A stretch of DNA of 64,000 nucleotides from Adiantum capillus-veneris (GCA_014529385.2 CM043971.1:53291209-53355208), one strand, 5' to 3'. Positions 44,223-55,679 are shown, numbered from the stretch's first letter. Notes: generated by a model not told the origin, from the letters alone. Translations and numbers: made by a program.

Positions 44223-44226
<4 letters not shown>

Positions 44227-44292
<66 letters not shown>

Positions 44293-44372
44293 GTGGCTTT
44301 GTGGATTGCCATGCAATCTAAACAGGGGGATGTGGTAGCATTGTTGAACTCACTCGCCTGGGAAGAGAACAC

Positions 44373-44424
<52 letters not shown>
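44227..44424 (+). repeat. (GA)n - unique block - (CT)n cassette, copy 1
   Basis: GA 44227..44291 and CT 44375..44424 flank a unique block of 82 bp. The two tracts are reverse complements of each other, so the cassette can fold into a hairpin. Confidence 0.92.
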
Positions 44425-44428
<4 letters not shown>

Positions 44429-44789
44429 CATTAGATGCAAAGGGAAGGCCTTCCTACATAAATGATTCCCTTTGCCCTCACCAGCTTGAAGACCTTTGGC
44501 CTCCTGCAAGATGCTAACGTGGATGAAATTCATGCAAAGGTGGCTGGTTAGGAGATGTTGGAGAAAGCTAATGTCGCCCGCCCCTCAAATAAGGTAGTCT
44601 CTCTCTCTCATCTCTCTCTCATCTCGAGCATGAGCCAATGTTAGATGCCTACCCTGCCTTGTTGCATATAGGCACACACGGATCCTCAGCTTATCAACAT
44701 CATCTCTAGTGCATGGCTATGTTCCTCTCTCTTTCTGGAGATTGTATCAAGGGTTTTGTGAAATGCCCATTTTGTATATATGAGCCCAC

Positions 44790-44792
<3 letters not shown>

Positions 44793-44839
<47 letters not shown>

Positions 44840-44915
44840 TTTCTCTTCTCAAGTGAGTGAGTTCAACAATGCTACCACATCCCCTGTTTAGGCTGCATGG
44901 CAATCCACAAAGCCA

Positions 44916-44961
<46 letters not shown>
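44793..44961 (+). repeat. (GA)n - inverted unique block - (CT)n cassette, copy 2
   Basis: GA 44793..44837 and CT 44919..44961, with the unique block inverted relative to copy 1. Confidence 0.92.
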
Positions 44962-44965
<4 letters not shown>

Positions 44966-45139
44966 GATGCAAAGGGAAGGCTTTCCTACATATATGATTA
45001 CCTTTGCCTTCACCAGCTTGAAGACCTGTGGCCTTCTGCAAGATGCTAACGTGGATGAAATTCATGCAAAGGTGGCTGGTTAGGGGATGTTGGAGAAAGC
45101 TAATGTCGGGTTTTGCCCCACCCCTCAAATATGGTAGTC

Positions 45140-45375
45140 ACATTGCCCGCAACTAATATCCTCACCGGCTAAATGCCTCTCAACCATGTCTACAATCCGT
45201 GCACCTAGCTCACCCTCTAATCACCTCAATCTCCTTACCATAGTCAAAAAAGGTGAATGCCTCTATTTACTTTTCCTCTTATATGTCCTCAGTATCATAG
45301 AATTTTCTATCATGTAAGGGTTCGTGTTGATCATAGCCTCTTTTTTTTTTGAAATTTTGGCTATGAATTGGATGC
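45140..45375. other. Unassigned stretch
   Basis: No gene or repeat noticed apart from a short T run near 45342. Confidence 0.4.
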
Positions 45376-45545
45376 GCGAGTGTCATTTTGAATGAAAATA
45401 AATAAATCTTGAATGTATTGTGAGAAATTTCATTGGGTATTGCAAGGAGCAATATGGGTAGCGAGTGTCATTTTGAATGAAAATAAATAAATCTTGAATG
45501 TATTGTGAGAAATTTCATTGGGTATTGCAAGGAGCAATATGGGTA
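45376..45545 (+). repeat. Perfect 85-bp tandem duplication
   Basis: 45376..45460 and 45461..45545 are identical by eye, starting GCGAGTGTCATTTTG and ending ATATGGGTA. The perfect match suggests a recent duplication or an assembly effect. Confidence 0.95.
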
Positions 45546-45620
45546 TCAGACTAGCACTTTAGTTCAATTATATGTTGTAGGTTAGCACTTGCATATGATT
45601 AAAGGCAATCTAACTTGTGA

Positions 45621-45798
45621 GTTCTGTTTGCAATAACTTGGTAGTTATGCAAGTTGTGCTTTCCTTTTGCTACATTGTATAGTGATCATTTTCATTATGC
45701 AATATTGGAGTTGTGTTTGCAATACCTTGGTAATCATGCAAGTTGTGTTTTCCTTTTGCTGCATTTTATAGTGGTCATTTTCATGGAGCAATATTGTA
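45621..45798 (+). repeat. Imperfect 89-bp tandem duplication
   Basis: 45621..45709 and 45710..45798 share GTTTGCAATA-x-CTTGGTA and TTTTCCTTTTGCT-type blocks in order, with about one substitution per ten bases. It is older than the neighbouring perfect duplication. Confidence 0.85.
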
Positions 45799-46937
45799 GT
45801 TGTGTTATGCTTAAGGGAATTTTGTGAGCTTTGAACCGATTCCTTTCTAGTGTTTTCTCCTTCTATCTTTGGCTTTCTCCTCCTATCACTAATGTTAGTC
45901 TTTGGCCTATTCTACTCATTTTCACTCCAGGAAGTTAAAGGTAAATGTGCAAACTTAACCATCAACTTACCCACTTGAAGTGTGCATGTGCAATTATATT
46001 CATGTACAATCACTGTTTGGTTTTGTTAGCCTTTGCAAACCTTGCAAACTTTGAGAACTTTCTCGAGTTCTTCTCAAGGGTAGGCCTTATGACTTATTTT
46101 TTTCCTTTTTTTTTTCCATTCAACCCAATTTTTCAACAAAAAAAGAACAGACGCTTTGCATGTGCTCTACGTCTTTCACGCATCTCGAAAGTCCAATCTG
46201 AAACAAGGCGGTCGCCCTTGCCTCATTACTATATGGCATGAGCATGTTCAAATGGGATCAAGGGTGGAGGTGAAAATGGTGAGGCACTTGCATTGTAGGC
46301 CGTATGATCAAGCGGTCCAAATTTACAAGATCGCATGACCCGAATTTACAAAATTGTGCGCTCCGAATTTACAAATCAGCATGTGTTTACATATGTGGTA
46401 TTGAAATGCCACATACTTCATGAACGCATGTGAGCGTGGTGGTTAGAGCACATGCATCGCACGAGGGAGGCACGACCTCCTCTCTATATGGCACGCCGTT
46501 AAATGGAGGGGATCAAGGGTGGAGGAGATAAAAGAGTCAAACCAAGGTGTGCTGGCCATTGATTTTTGCGAACGACGATTAGTAATTCAAGAAAAATAGT
46601 AAATTCACGGAAATTGGTAAAGTCGGGTGGGGGGCGCTAATAAATGATGACGGAATAATATCGCTTTTGGAAGTAAGAGCTTGAAAAGTGAGGGTATGTG
46701 GTCATTAAATGCAAGAATATGCACTCAGCCTCACATTATGATCATTTTGGAGGTAATGTGAGTAGTGTGAGGCATCAAGCACAAAAAGAACTTACGTTCA
46801 AAAATGGTAAATTTGGGTTGTTCTGTAAATTCAAGTGGGATGCGGTGTGGTTTTTTCCTTCTCTCCTCTTACTTACACCTCAACTGAATTCTTATTCCCT
46901 TTTTTCTTCCGCCCTTCCACTCTTCTCTATTGTGGTC
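45799..46937. other. Region upstream of the MULE-like gene
   Basis: No recognised gene. Three spaced copies of CGAATTTACAAA-like words lie at 46315..46375. It may hold the 5' flank or terminal repeat of the MULE-like gene, but I could not find a matching inverted repeat downstream. Confidence 0.4.
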
Positions 46938-48068
46938 ATGGAGTGGTATGTTGAAACGGATGACGACTTTAGCATCCAGGGAAGCTCCTATACTAGCTCA
47001 AGTGAAGAAGAAGATGATGCACACGAACATATACAAGATGAACAAGACCCTAATAATGCCAATGTTGAGGACTCCATGTTAGTGGATGTGACTCAATATA
47101 TATCTTCCAGGTACTTCTCATTTGATAGAGATGCATATAGTGTAATGATCACATCACTCAATGAGGATACCTCCATGTCTTTGCATACACTCAAAATGAT
47201 TGATCATAGAGGGATGCTTGATCTTAAGACGTGGCGCAGAATGAAAGAGACAATTTGCTTAAGAGAAGAAGAAAATGATTCGCTTTGTATTTGTCTCAAA
47301 CTCAACCCATCCATGAGAATCGCGTGTGTGGAGGGTTGGCAAACCATTGTTGAGGGTGGGCATCACATAGATGCCTCATCTTGTCATAGAGATCTTGCCA
47401 ACACATTTGATACATTGAAGTCCACATGGTGCATTGATGCCCGTCGCTATGGGATTTCCATATCCTACATCAAAGATTTTGTCAATTCTTGTGGATGTAC
47501 CCATCAAAAGCAGACTACAGCGGTGTCTCAATGCAAGTTTGATCTTAACATGGTTCCCTCATATGTGATAAGTACATTCAAAACCAATTTGGATTTTCAA
47601 CTAGAGCAACTAATGATTGAGCACAAAGTAAAACTAGTTACGGTGCGATCTGCAAGGAAGCGGCATTCTACAACTCTTGCGATTGACATAGAGGTGGAAA
47701 GCGACTGGAGTGTCACGGTTCAGAGAAGAAGAGAATTAGAAAATTAAAAAAATGTGGTTGCCCATTCAAAGTTCAAGTGCAAAGCAGTGATGATAAAGAT
47801 GAGGTTACTATACAGATTTATCCTAATCATGATGGCCATGTCCCGCGTAGTAGAAGTGATCTCTATTATTTGCCAATACATCCATCTATTGTGAAATGTT
47901 GTGCTGAGGATTTGTTTGATATCAGTAGCTCTCGTCATGTTGCACAAATGTCACTATCTAAGGAAAGGTATCAAAGGGAGAGAGCTACCATGCTTGATCA
48001 AATCGTATTTTCGTTCTTTATGATTCCGAAGGAGGTTCAAATGTTGTCCTATCAAAAACGCATTGAAG
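46938..48068 (+). pseudogene. MULE-like transposase gene, first exon
   Basis: Start MEWYVETDDDFSIQ at 46938 (context GTCATGG). An acidic N-terminus is followed by a region with TFDTLKSTWCIDARRYGISI and FVNSCGCTHQKQ (Cys-rich, unknown). A frameshift occurs near 47715, then KKCGCPFKVQVQSSDDKD, the Cys-containing start typical of MULE/FAR1-type N-terminal modules, then SRSDLYYLPIHPSIVKCCAE and IPKEVQMLSYQKRIEG. The exon probably ends at GAAG|GTAGG (48068/48069, phase 1). The reading resumes at 55687 beyond element G. The gene has no intact frame. Confidence 0.7.
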
Positions 48069-48131
48069 GTAGGCTCAACTTTATTTTTTTGCCATTATTG
48101 AGGTCTACATCACTACTTTTATTTATTGTGG

Positions 48132-48136
48132 TCATG
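48132..48136 (+). repeat. Target-site duplication TCATG, left copy (element G)
   Basis: Matches 55675..55679. Confidence 0.95.
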
Positions 48137-48801
48137 TGCAACATTTAATGGTCTAGTAACTTGTGTGTAAAGGAAAAATAGCATGAACATAGTGAGCATT
48201 TCATTAGAATAGATTCCTAATGGGAATAACAAGAGTGCTTGGGTGGAGAGAGCAACAAAAAGTATAACACCTAGTTAGATAGCATGAACAATACTTCAAA
48301 AGAGAGAGAAATTAAGCAATTGACAATAGTTGAGGACCGGATTTGCATGGAGCCTCGTCCCCCCTCCAAAAGGCTTTGTATTATGGTTTCTCCCATCAAG
48401 AGAGACATTTTACAATACAATTCTTTGTGTTTCTTCAATACTAGCTAGTGCAATGAAGATGGAAACTTCAAGCACTAAGCAAAACACTTATCAAACACAA
48501 CATCAATTCCCTTCATGATCTCAGACCCAAGACCTCACACACCTTCGAAGATGGTGAGAGCTAGAGGGGTATGAGAGTAGATTGAGAGGAAGGAGAAGTC
48601 TTACGAGAAAGATGTACATCTCCTCACATAATCACTCATATTAGCATAGCTTAGCTTAGTAATTAGCATGGTAGAGGAGATGAACATGCATTGAAGCTTG
48701 GCTCTTGGTTGGATTTGCATCACAAAGCCAAGAGTTGGTGGTGTAGGCCTCCCTTCTCACAAGCTTGGAGTAGGTGATAAGATTTCCATTAAAGCTTGAG
48801 A

Positions 48802-48854
<53 letters not shown>

Positions 48855-49775
48855 TTCTTGCTTCACCCATGGATTAGTGTGAGTGTGTATGCAATAATGC
48901 CTTGAGAAAATCAGCCCCCTCTCTCTCTTGGTCGACCCCTCTTGCCATTTGCTCATGCTCACACCCTATTGGACCTCCCCAGGCTTAGCCAATGGAATTT
49001 CAAGAGCATAAGTGATAGCCTTTTGACATGTGTCCCCCTTTCCCCTTTTGTGAGAGCTTTTGCTAATTAATTAATGCAACTAAACTCTCATTGGACCCCT
49101 TTGTCTCTTGGCCAATAGGAATTAAGCAAGCCATTGGGCTGTTGAATGCTCATTGGATCCCTTGGGAGACTGTCCAATAGTCTTCTAGAGAGCTTAATTC
49201 TTATTGGTTCTTTTTTTAAGTGTTTTTAAATTAATTAAACTAGATTTAATCTAGCCTAATTCTCATTGTTCCACCTCCAAGGCCATCCAATTGGATTTGA
49301 GTACACCTTGTGGGCATTTGGGCTAGGGAGCTGACATGTGTCCCTCATTCCCTTTGTGTAAAGGGAGCTTGTGTGTGTGTGTGTGTGTGTTTCTCTCTCA
49401 TCTCCTACTTCTTGGGTTGGCCACCTCCTATGTAGGACTTGAGAAGACTTTTTGGGACACACACAAAGCATCCAGTTTCCCTAGGCTTTTGACCTTTGGA
49501 CACAACCTTTGAATTTTTGAAACCTTAGCATTTTGGAAGTCTTAATGGGCTGAACCTTAGGGTCTTTTAAGCCTATTGTTGCACATTGCTCTTTTGCAAA
49601 TGGCCCCCCCTTTGGATCCCTATTTTCCCTCCTTTGGATCCCTATTGTGGCCGGTCTGTCAGCTTAACCAATATTCTAGCTTTTTCTCCCCTGGCACTTT
49701 CCCATATTAAATGATCAGCTTAACATGACAAAATCATTTAGGAGAATTAGATATTAGTTAATAGTTATTATGTCA
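48137..49775 (-). mobile_element. Element G 3' LTR
   Basis: 1639 bp, plus strand TGCAACATTTAATGG ... TTATTATGTCA. It carries (GA)n at 48804..48852, where the partner LTR has only a few GA units, and a short (GT)n at 49371..49391. Confidence 0.95.
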
Positions 49776-49790
49776 TTACCTCTCTTGAAA
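49776..49790 (-). other. Polypurine tract of element G
   Basis: Minus strand TTTCAAGAGAGGTAA abuts the 3' LTR. Confidence 0.75.
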
Positions 49791-50199
49791 TCATAGTCAT
49801 CCTCGACTATGGGGTAGAGAAGATAAAGCATATTCATTAGTCCTTTTTGTAGCGGCTAGAGGATCCCTATGTTACCCTACAATATCATTCGAGAATGGAT
49901 AACTAGTCCATTTGGCGCTTGAGAACCTAAGCTGCCGCAAGCATGTCTGCACATTAGTCTTATCAATCTTCCATAGTAGAGTGATAAGTTCTACTTGGTG
50001 TTCGAGAGTCGTCGTCTCCACAAACTTGATCTAAGCATGCATATTACTTGATTTTTGTGCACAATAAAGAAAAAGAGAGTCTTATAAGACAAAAACTTTG
50101 TTCATTTTTAACATTTGTACATTTGCTTACTCTTGGGAAGCATTGTAAGCATTGACAAGCTTTAGGTTATCTTTTAATTGTATGCCTTGCATCCATCTA

Positions 50200-50968
50200 G
50201 CATCTTCAAAAGGATAATTCTTAAACTTAATAAGATAACGTCGGATAGTCTTACCCCCTCTTAGTACCTTGTCTTCATGTCGGAGAATTCACTCGGGCTG
50301 GAGCACCTCTTCTTGGTCCTTGATCTCCGGTGGGTCTTCAATAGTTGGTTCTTGGGGTGGCTGTTCTTGGGGTCTTCAATAGTTGGTTCTTGGGGTGGCT
50401 GTCCTTTGTAAGGCTTTAGTAGGCTCACATGGAAAGCATTGTGTATGAGCCAATGGTTGGGCAACTCGACGTGCCCTTCTTGGCGCAAAACGGCTCCAAG
50501 GCAATCAGCACAAGCATCACATTGGACCTTAAATGGCTTTGAGAGATCCAGTAGTGTAAGCACAGGTTGAGAGATAAGCTTTTCTTTAAGCTTTTTGAAA
50601 GCATTATTCTCCTTGGCAGACCATGTGTACCTAGTGTTTTTCTTTGTTAGGTCATGTAATGGTCCTACTATTAGTGATAACTTTTTTATGAAGAGTCTAT
50701 AGTATGCACACATACCTATAAAGATTCTTAGTTCATGAAGATTCCTTGGTTTAGGCCATACTTTTATTACCTCTAATTTTGGTGGATCCATTTGGATGCC
50801 ATCTTGAGAGATAATGTGACCTAAATACTGAATCTCTTGTAAGAAAAGTTCACTTTTCTTTCGATTAACATAAAGTTTATTCTCTTTTAGAACTTGAAAT
50901 ATTACCTGGAGGTGTTTCTTGTGTTTGTCTAATGAATTAGAGTAGATGATGATATCATCAAAGAACAC
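50200..50968 (-). pseudogene. Element G RT palm fused to integrase tail
   Basis: Frame 50261..50968 starts at the catalytic box (MFFDDIIIYSNS), runs through KKSELFLQEIQYLGHIISQD, the connection domain (FIGMCAYYRLFI) and the RNase H start (FKVQCDACADCLGAVLRQEG). At about 50470 it changes directly into VELPNHWLIHNAFHVSLLKP, the integrase C-terminal tail. The junction deletes most of RNase H and the integrase core (about 1.5 kb by comparison with F). A short tandem duplication at about 50333..50402 repeats part of the tail. The end carries a chromodomain in other frames. Confidence 0.9.
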
Positions 50969-50972
50969 TCCA

Positions 50973-51450
50973 TTAAAGGTTCGGGTGAGGCCTGAATAGC
51001 TTCTCCATCAAGCGGTTGAATGTGGCAGGTGCATTGGTCAAGCGAAAAGGCATGACAATGTATTTGTAAAGACCAAATGTAGTGCAAAATGCGGTATTTA
51101 CAATGTCTTGATCAACTATCCTTATTTGATGATAGCCACTTTTTAGATCAATCCTACTGAAGTAGGTGGACCCTTGTAGCTTATCACATAGGTCTTCTAC
51201 CCGTGGAACGGGAAACTTATTCTTGATAGTGATCCTATTTAGTGCTCTATAGTCGGCACATATACGATATGTGCCGTCTTTCTTTAGCACTATTAGCACA
51301 GGAGAATGAAATGGAGATGAGCTAGGCCTAACCATGCCCTTCTCAACTAACTCATGCACTTGCCGCATAATCTCCTCTTGTTGAGCTTGAAAAACTCTAT
51401 AAGGAGGTTTATTAGGCGGTGAACTTCCTGGAAGAAGTTCAATTGCATGG
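50973..51450 (-). pseudogene. Element G reverse transcriptase fingers and palm
   Basis: Reads [60 protein letters not shown], then motif A in [13 protein letters not shown] and [20 protein letters not shown]. Motif A Asp is kept and the FFDD box follows in the next frame (50968). A one-base shift separates the two, so only the frame, not the motifs, is lost. Confidence 0.92.
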
Positions 51451-51572
51451 TCATTATTGCCTCGTTTAGAAGGTAGTTCACAAGGGATGTCATCAATAAA
51501 AACATCTTGAAACCCCTTGAGAAAGTTGGATTAACTCTAATTCCTTGTGAGTCTGTTTATTTTCTTTTGTTT

Positions 51573-52105
51573 TCAAACATTAGGTTCATTTTGAGAATCT
51601 TTAACAAAAATCATGCACATGGAAATAGAGCTCTTTATTGACTTATTGAAAGCTTGCGTATGTACAATGGGTATGGTGTTACCCATTTGCTTGGCATCTA
51701 TGTACATATCTTTTTCCCTGAACCTAAGGTAGATTCTTCTTTCAGGGAATTTAACATTGGCAGCCATGCGATCAAACCATGGTGCCCCGATGATTACATC
51801 CTCATGCTTGAGAGGAGAGATAAAGAAGTCCTATTTGTCCACATAGCTTTGGACATGGAGCCTCAATTTCCTGATTAAGGGAGTGACTGAAGCTTCTTGC
51901 CCCTTGAAAGCACCGTCTGCGCGGGTAGGACATCTCCCATCTCGTAAGCTTGTATGCCTAGCTTGGTGGCCAATCCTCTGGATATGAAATTGTGAGTAGA
52001 ACCAGGGTCAAAGAGAATAAAAGCATCATGTTCTCTTACCTTTCCCCAAGCATGGCATAGAGGATATCCTTTGTGGTGAGTTTCCTCCTCTTGGATTTCG
52101 ACCAA
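51573..52105 (-). pseudogene. Element G protease
   Basis: Frame 51875..52105 has HAWGKVREHDAFILFDPGST followed by HNFISRGLATKLGIQAYEMG, with the protease active site D-P-G (as in elements A and B). The next frame (51573..51767) has MAANVKFPERRIYLRFREKD. A frameshift joins them. Upstream, about 52150..52195, lies the CCHC knuckle in another frame. Confidence 0.85.
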
Positions 52106-52208
52106 GGTAGCTCTAGGAGGTTCATGGTGGGTGTTCTTTTGGGGACAAGGGTGGTACGCATGCCCTTGCTCGCCGCACTTGAAACATCGGTTTTCCTTGT
52201 GATAACGC

Positions 52209-53631
52209 TCAAGCTCTTCTCAGGAGAGAGTTTGTTTTTGCCTTTGTAAACTCCCTTCTCCTTAGCTTTGTTGGAATTGCCCTTAGGGGACTTTTGGACA
52301 TTGTCCTTCCCTTAGGCTCATTGGAACCCTTGTTTTCCGTGGGCTTTGAATTTCTTTTATCCTCTGTTTGGAAATTGATTCGAGAAGCCACCATAGTATG
52401 GTGCATAATTGTCGACATGGTGCGTGGCCTTTGGGAGTTGACATACTCCACCATTTCTTCAATTAAGCCCGCACAAAATTGTTTCTTTTTCTTTCCAAAA
52501 TCCAACTTTTTTAAGACAGTGGCTTTGAGTTGTAAGTTCCAAAACTTGTCTACATATTTGTGAATGGATTTGTAGGGAGAGAGCTTCAAGATTCGCCATT
52601 CGGTGAGTACTTTGTCTTTAGCATCGGTGGCCGAAAACTACTTCATAATGGAAGCTCTTAAAGCTTTCCATGTTCGTGGAGCTTCGCCGTTGGCCCGTAG
52701 GCTAGACCACCATTGCCTTGTAGACTTTTGAAAGCGCATAGCTACATGGTGTAGCTTAGAGGACTCTGTGAAGCCCTCATCTCCAAACGCCGCATCAAAC
52801 TGTTGGATAAAGGCCAAGACTTTGTCCGTAGCACCAAAGGTGCCATCGTAGGTAAGGAAAGAGATAATCTTCCCTCCCTCTTTGAACTTCTTGAGCTTGA
52901 ATGACCTCTTCCACGCGGCATAGGATTTCCTATGGACTCTTCTTTTTGATGGTTCAAAAGTTGGACCATCACTTTCTTCAAAAGATGAAGAATTTGAGGA
53001 AGATGTAGAAGAGGGTGACCTCTTTCTCGCATTTTTCTTGTCCTGATCTTCTTTGTCTTCGCCATCACTTTCATAAGAGGAAGAGGATGAAGAAGATGGA
53101 GAAGAGGGTGTCCTCTTTCTCACCTTTTCTTCTCTTGCCTTTTGTCATCCCTCTTTGAATTATAGTGTGGAGAAGCATGCGATGGTCTTCTCCATTTTGG
53201 AGGTGATGGAGAGCATTTAGCCCGCCGTCTTCGTGGAGCGATCTCCGTCGAGGTGGTAGAGACTCACTTCTTTCTCATTCCTTCGGTGGAGGCTCTTGAA
53301 TTCTCCTTTGGGAAGGAGATGCATCATCAAGAAGCAAAATTTTGAGCCCTTCGTATGGATCCTCTTCTTCTTCCCGAATCGGAGAGAGGCCTCTTTTGGA
53401 AGTCTCGCAAGGAGGCTTCCTAGGTGCTCTCTCGTCATGGTGGGGAGCTTGGATAATCCCATGAGCTTGAAGCTGCCGTTGCACTTCACTTTGGAGGGAT
53501 GGATTGCCCATGGCTTATTGAAGCCTAGAAACAAGATAGTTAACAAGCATCGGGGCATCATTAGTAGCCTGCTCATTAGCAAAATCAAAGTTATCAACAT
53601 TAATTTCACTCTCTTTGCTATTGTCAGCCAT
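52209..53631 (-). pseudogene. Element G gag with Ser-rich/basic domain
   Basis: Start near MADNSKESEINVDNFDFANE (53631). N-terminal part to about 53280, then a Ser-rich/RS-like region in two related units ([17 protein letters not shown] and KRSPSSTSSSNSSSFEES, 52960..53120), then the capsid core (ESSKLHHVAMRFQKSTRQWW, about 52690..52760) and the tail to 52209. Several frameshifts and a stop (QQAMGNP reads as LQ-stop near 53515). Same layout as element F. Confidence 0.82.
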
Positions 53632-54036
53632 TCTGACAACTTTTAGGTGTAAACCTTTTAGGTGTACTTTGGCACTTCAAGCCCTAGTTGCTACTCCTTT
53701 TTACCCCTTTAGAAAAAGCACTCAAGCTACTGTATCCGTGGCTCGAATACCATTGATTGCAAGGAATAGAAGAGAGGGTCGTTCAACACCAAAACAGCAC
53801 CGGCTCCTGTCAAAGCTTCTAATAGCTCAATAGTGGTTAAGCCGTAGGCAAGCCCCGTAGGACTCCACTATCAAGACCATAGCTCTCGACGGTGATGCCC
53901 CGTTATTTGAACGAAGGCAGGCGCACTGCAAGGCTGAAAAATCCCTATTCTACTTACTCACATGCAATTAATAATACTAACCATTTATAGCTAGCTTGAG
54001 GACCTCCCTTCTTGAGCAAGAAAAGAGAAACCTTGT

Positions 54037-54048
54037 GCTCTAATACCA
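54037..54048 (-). other. Primer-binding site of element G (tRNA-iMet, one mismatch)
   Basis: Minus strand TGGTATTAGAGC, one base from the 5' LTR; a C-to-T change compared with F. Confidence 0.88.
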
Positions 54049-54049
54049 A

Positions 54050-55242
54050 TGCAACATTTAATGGTTTGGTAACTTGTGTGTAGCGGAAAATAGCATGAAC
54101 ATAGTGAGCATTTCATTAGAATAGATTCCTAATGAGAATAACAAGAGTGCTTGGGTGGAGAGAGCAACAAAAGGTATAACACCTAGTTAGATAGCATGAA
54201 CAATACTTCAAAAGAGAGAGAAATTAAGAAATTGACAACAGTTGAGGACCGGATTTGCATGGAGCCGGTCCCCCCTCCAAAAGGCTTTGTATTATGGTTT
54301 CTCCCATCAAGAGAGACATTTTACAATACAATTCTTTGTCTTTCTTCGATACTAGCTAGTGCAATGAAGATGGAAACTTCAAGCACTCAGCAAAACACTT
54401 ATCAAACACAACATCAATTCCCTCACGGTCTCAGACCCAAGACCTCACACACCTTCGAAGATGGTGAGAGCTAGCGGGGTATGAGAGTAGATTGAGAGGA
54501 AGAAGGAGTAGTCTTACGAGAAAGATGTACATCTCCTCACATAATCACTCATATTAGCATAGCTTAGCCTAGTAATTAGCATGGTAGAGGAGATGAGCAT
54601 GCATTGAAGCTTGGGTCTTGGTTGGATTTGCATCACGAAGCCAAGAGTTGGTGGTGTAGGCCTCCCTTCTCACAAGCTTGGAGTAGGTGATAAGCTTTCC
54701 ATTAAAGCTTGAGAAGGAGAGAGAGAGTCTTCTTGCTTCACACATGGACTAGTGTGAGTGTGTATGCAATAATGCCTTGAGAAAATCAGCCCCCTCTCTG
54801 TCTTGGTCGACCCTTCTTGCTATTTGCTCATGCTCATACCCTATTGGACCTCCCCAAGCTTGGCCAATGGAATTTCAAGAGCATAAGTGATAGCCTTTTA
54901 ACATGTGTCCCCCTTTCCCCTTTTGTGAGAGCTTTTGCTAATTAATTAGTGCAACTAAACTCTCATTGGACCCCTTTGTCTGTTGGCCAATAGGAATCAG
55001 GCAAGCCATTGGGCTGCTGAATGCTCATTGGATCCCTTGGGAGATTGTCCAATAGACTTCTAGAGAGCTTAATTCTTATTGGTTCTTTTATTAAGTGTTT
55101 TAAATTAATTAAACTAGATTTAATCTAGCCTAATTCTCATTGGTCCACCTCCAAGGCCATCCAATAGGATTTGAGTACACCTTGTTGGCATCTGGGCTAG
55201 GGAGCTGACATGTGTCCCTCATTCCCTTTGTGTAAAGGGAGC

Positions 55243-55297
<55 letters not shown>

Positions 55298-55674
55298 TCT
55301 CTCTCATCTCCTACTTCTTGGGCTCGCCCCTTCCTATGTAGGACTTGAGAAGACTTTTTGGCACACACACAAAGCATCCAGTTTCCCTAGGCTTTTGACC
55401 TTTGGACACAACCTTTGAATTTTTGAAACCTTAGCATTTTGGAAGTCTTAATGGGCTGAACCTTAGGGTTTTTTAAGCCCATTGTTGCACATTGCTCTTT
55501 TGCAAATGGCCCCCCCTTTGGATCCCTATTTTCCCTCCTTTGGATCCATATTGTGGCTGATCTACCAGCTTAACCAATATTCTAGCTTTTTCTCCCCTGA
55601 CACTTCCCCATATTAAATGATCAGTTTAACATGAGAAAATCATTTAGGAGAATTGGATATTAGTTGTTATGTCA
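54050..55674 (-). mobile_element. Element G 5' LTR
   Basis: A 1625-bp partner of 48137..49775 with only scattered differences outside microsatellites. (GT)n here spans 55243..55296. Confidence 0.95.
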
Positions 55675-55679
55675 TCATG
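55675..55679 (+). repeat. Target-site duplication TCATG, right copy (element G)
   Basis: Matches 48132..48136. Confidence 0.95.

Larger units (their letters stand above)
44064..45139 (+). repeat. Segmental tandem duplication (about 0.5 kb x 2) with internal inversion
   Basis: Copy 1 is 44064..44599 and copy 2 is 44628..45139. Both start GCATGAGCCA and end CAAATA(A/T)GGTAGTC, with the same order of blocks. Each has a (GA)n tract, a unique block of about 80 bp, then a (CT)n tract. The unique block of copy 2 (44838..44917) is the reverse complement of that of copy 1 (44292..44373), while everything outside is direct. No coding function is seen. Confidence 0.92.
48137..55674 (-). mobile_element. 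Element G: internally deleted Ty3/gypsy element of the F group
   Basis: A 7538-bp element on the minus strand: 5' LTR 54050..55674, primer site 54037..54048, gag 52209..53631, protease 51573..52105, RT 50480..51368, then a direct jump to the integrase C-terminal tail (50200..50470), polypurine tract 49776..49790, 3' LTR 48137..49775. Perfect TCATG duplication. RNase H and the whole integrase core are deleted. The LTRs are very alike, so the insertion is fairly young. Confidence 0.95.

Noticed and set aside
44122-45128. Open frames made of alternating RE/ER or SL repeats
   Set aside because: Translations of (GA)n/(CT)n microsatellites; no gene-like sequence outside the tracts.
44064-45139. 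CRISPR-like or satellite array
   Set aside because: Only two units, about 0.5 kb each, with microsatellites inside; no short repeat/spacer pattern anywhere in the window.
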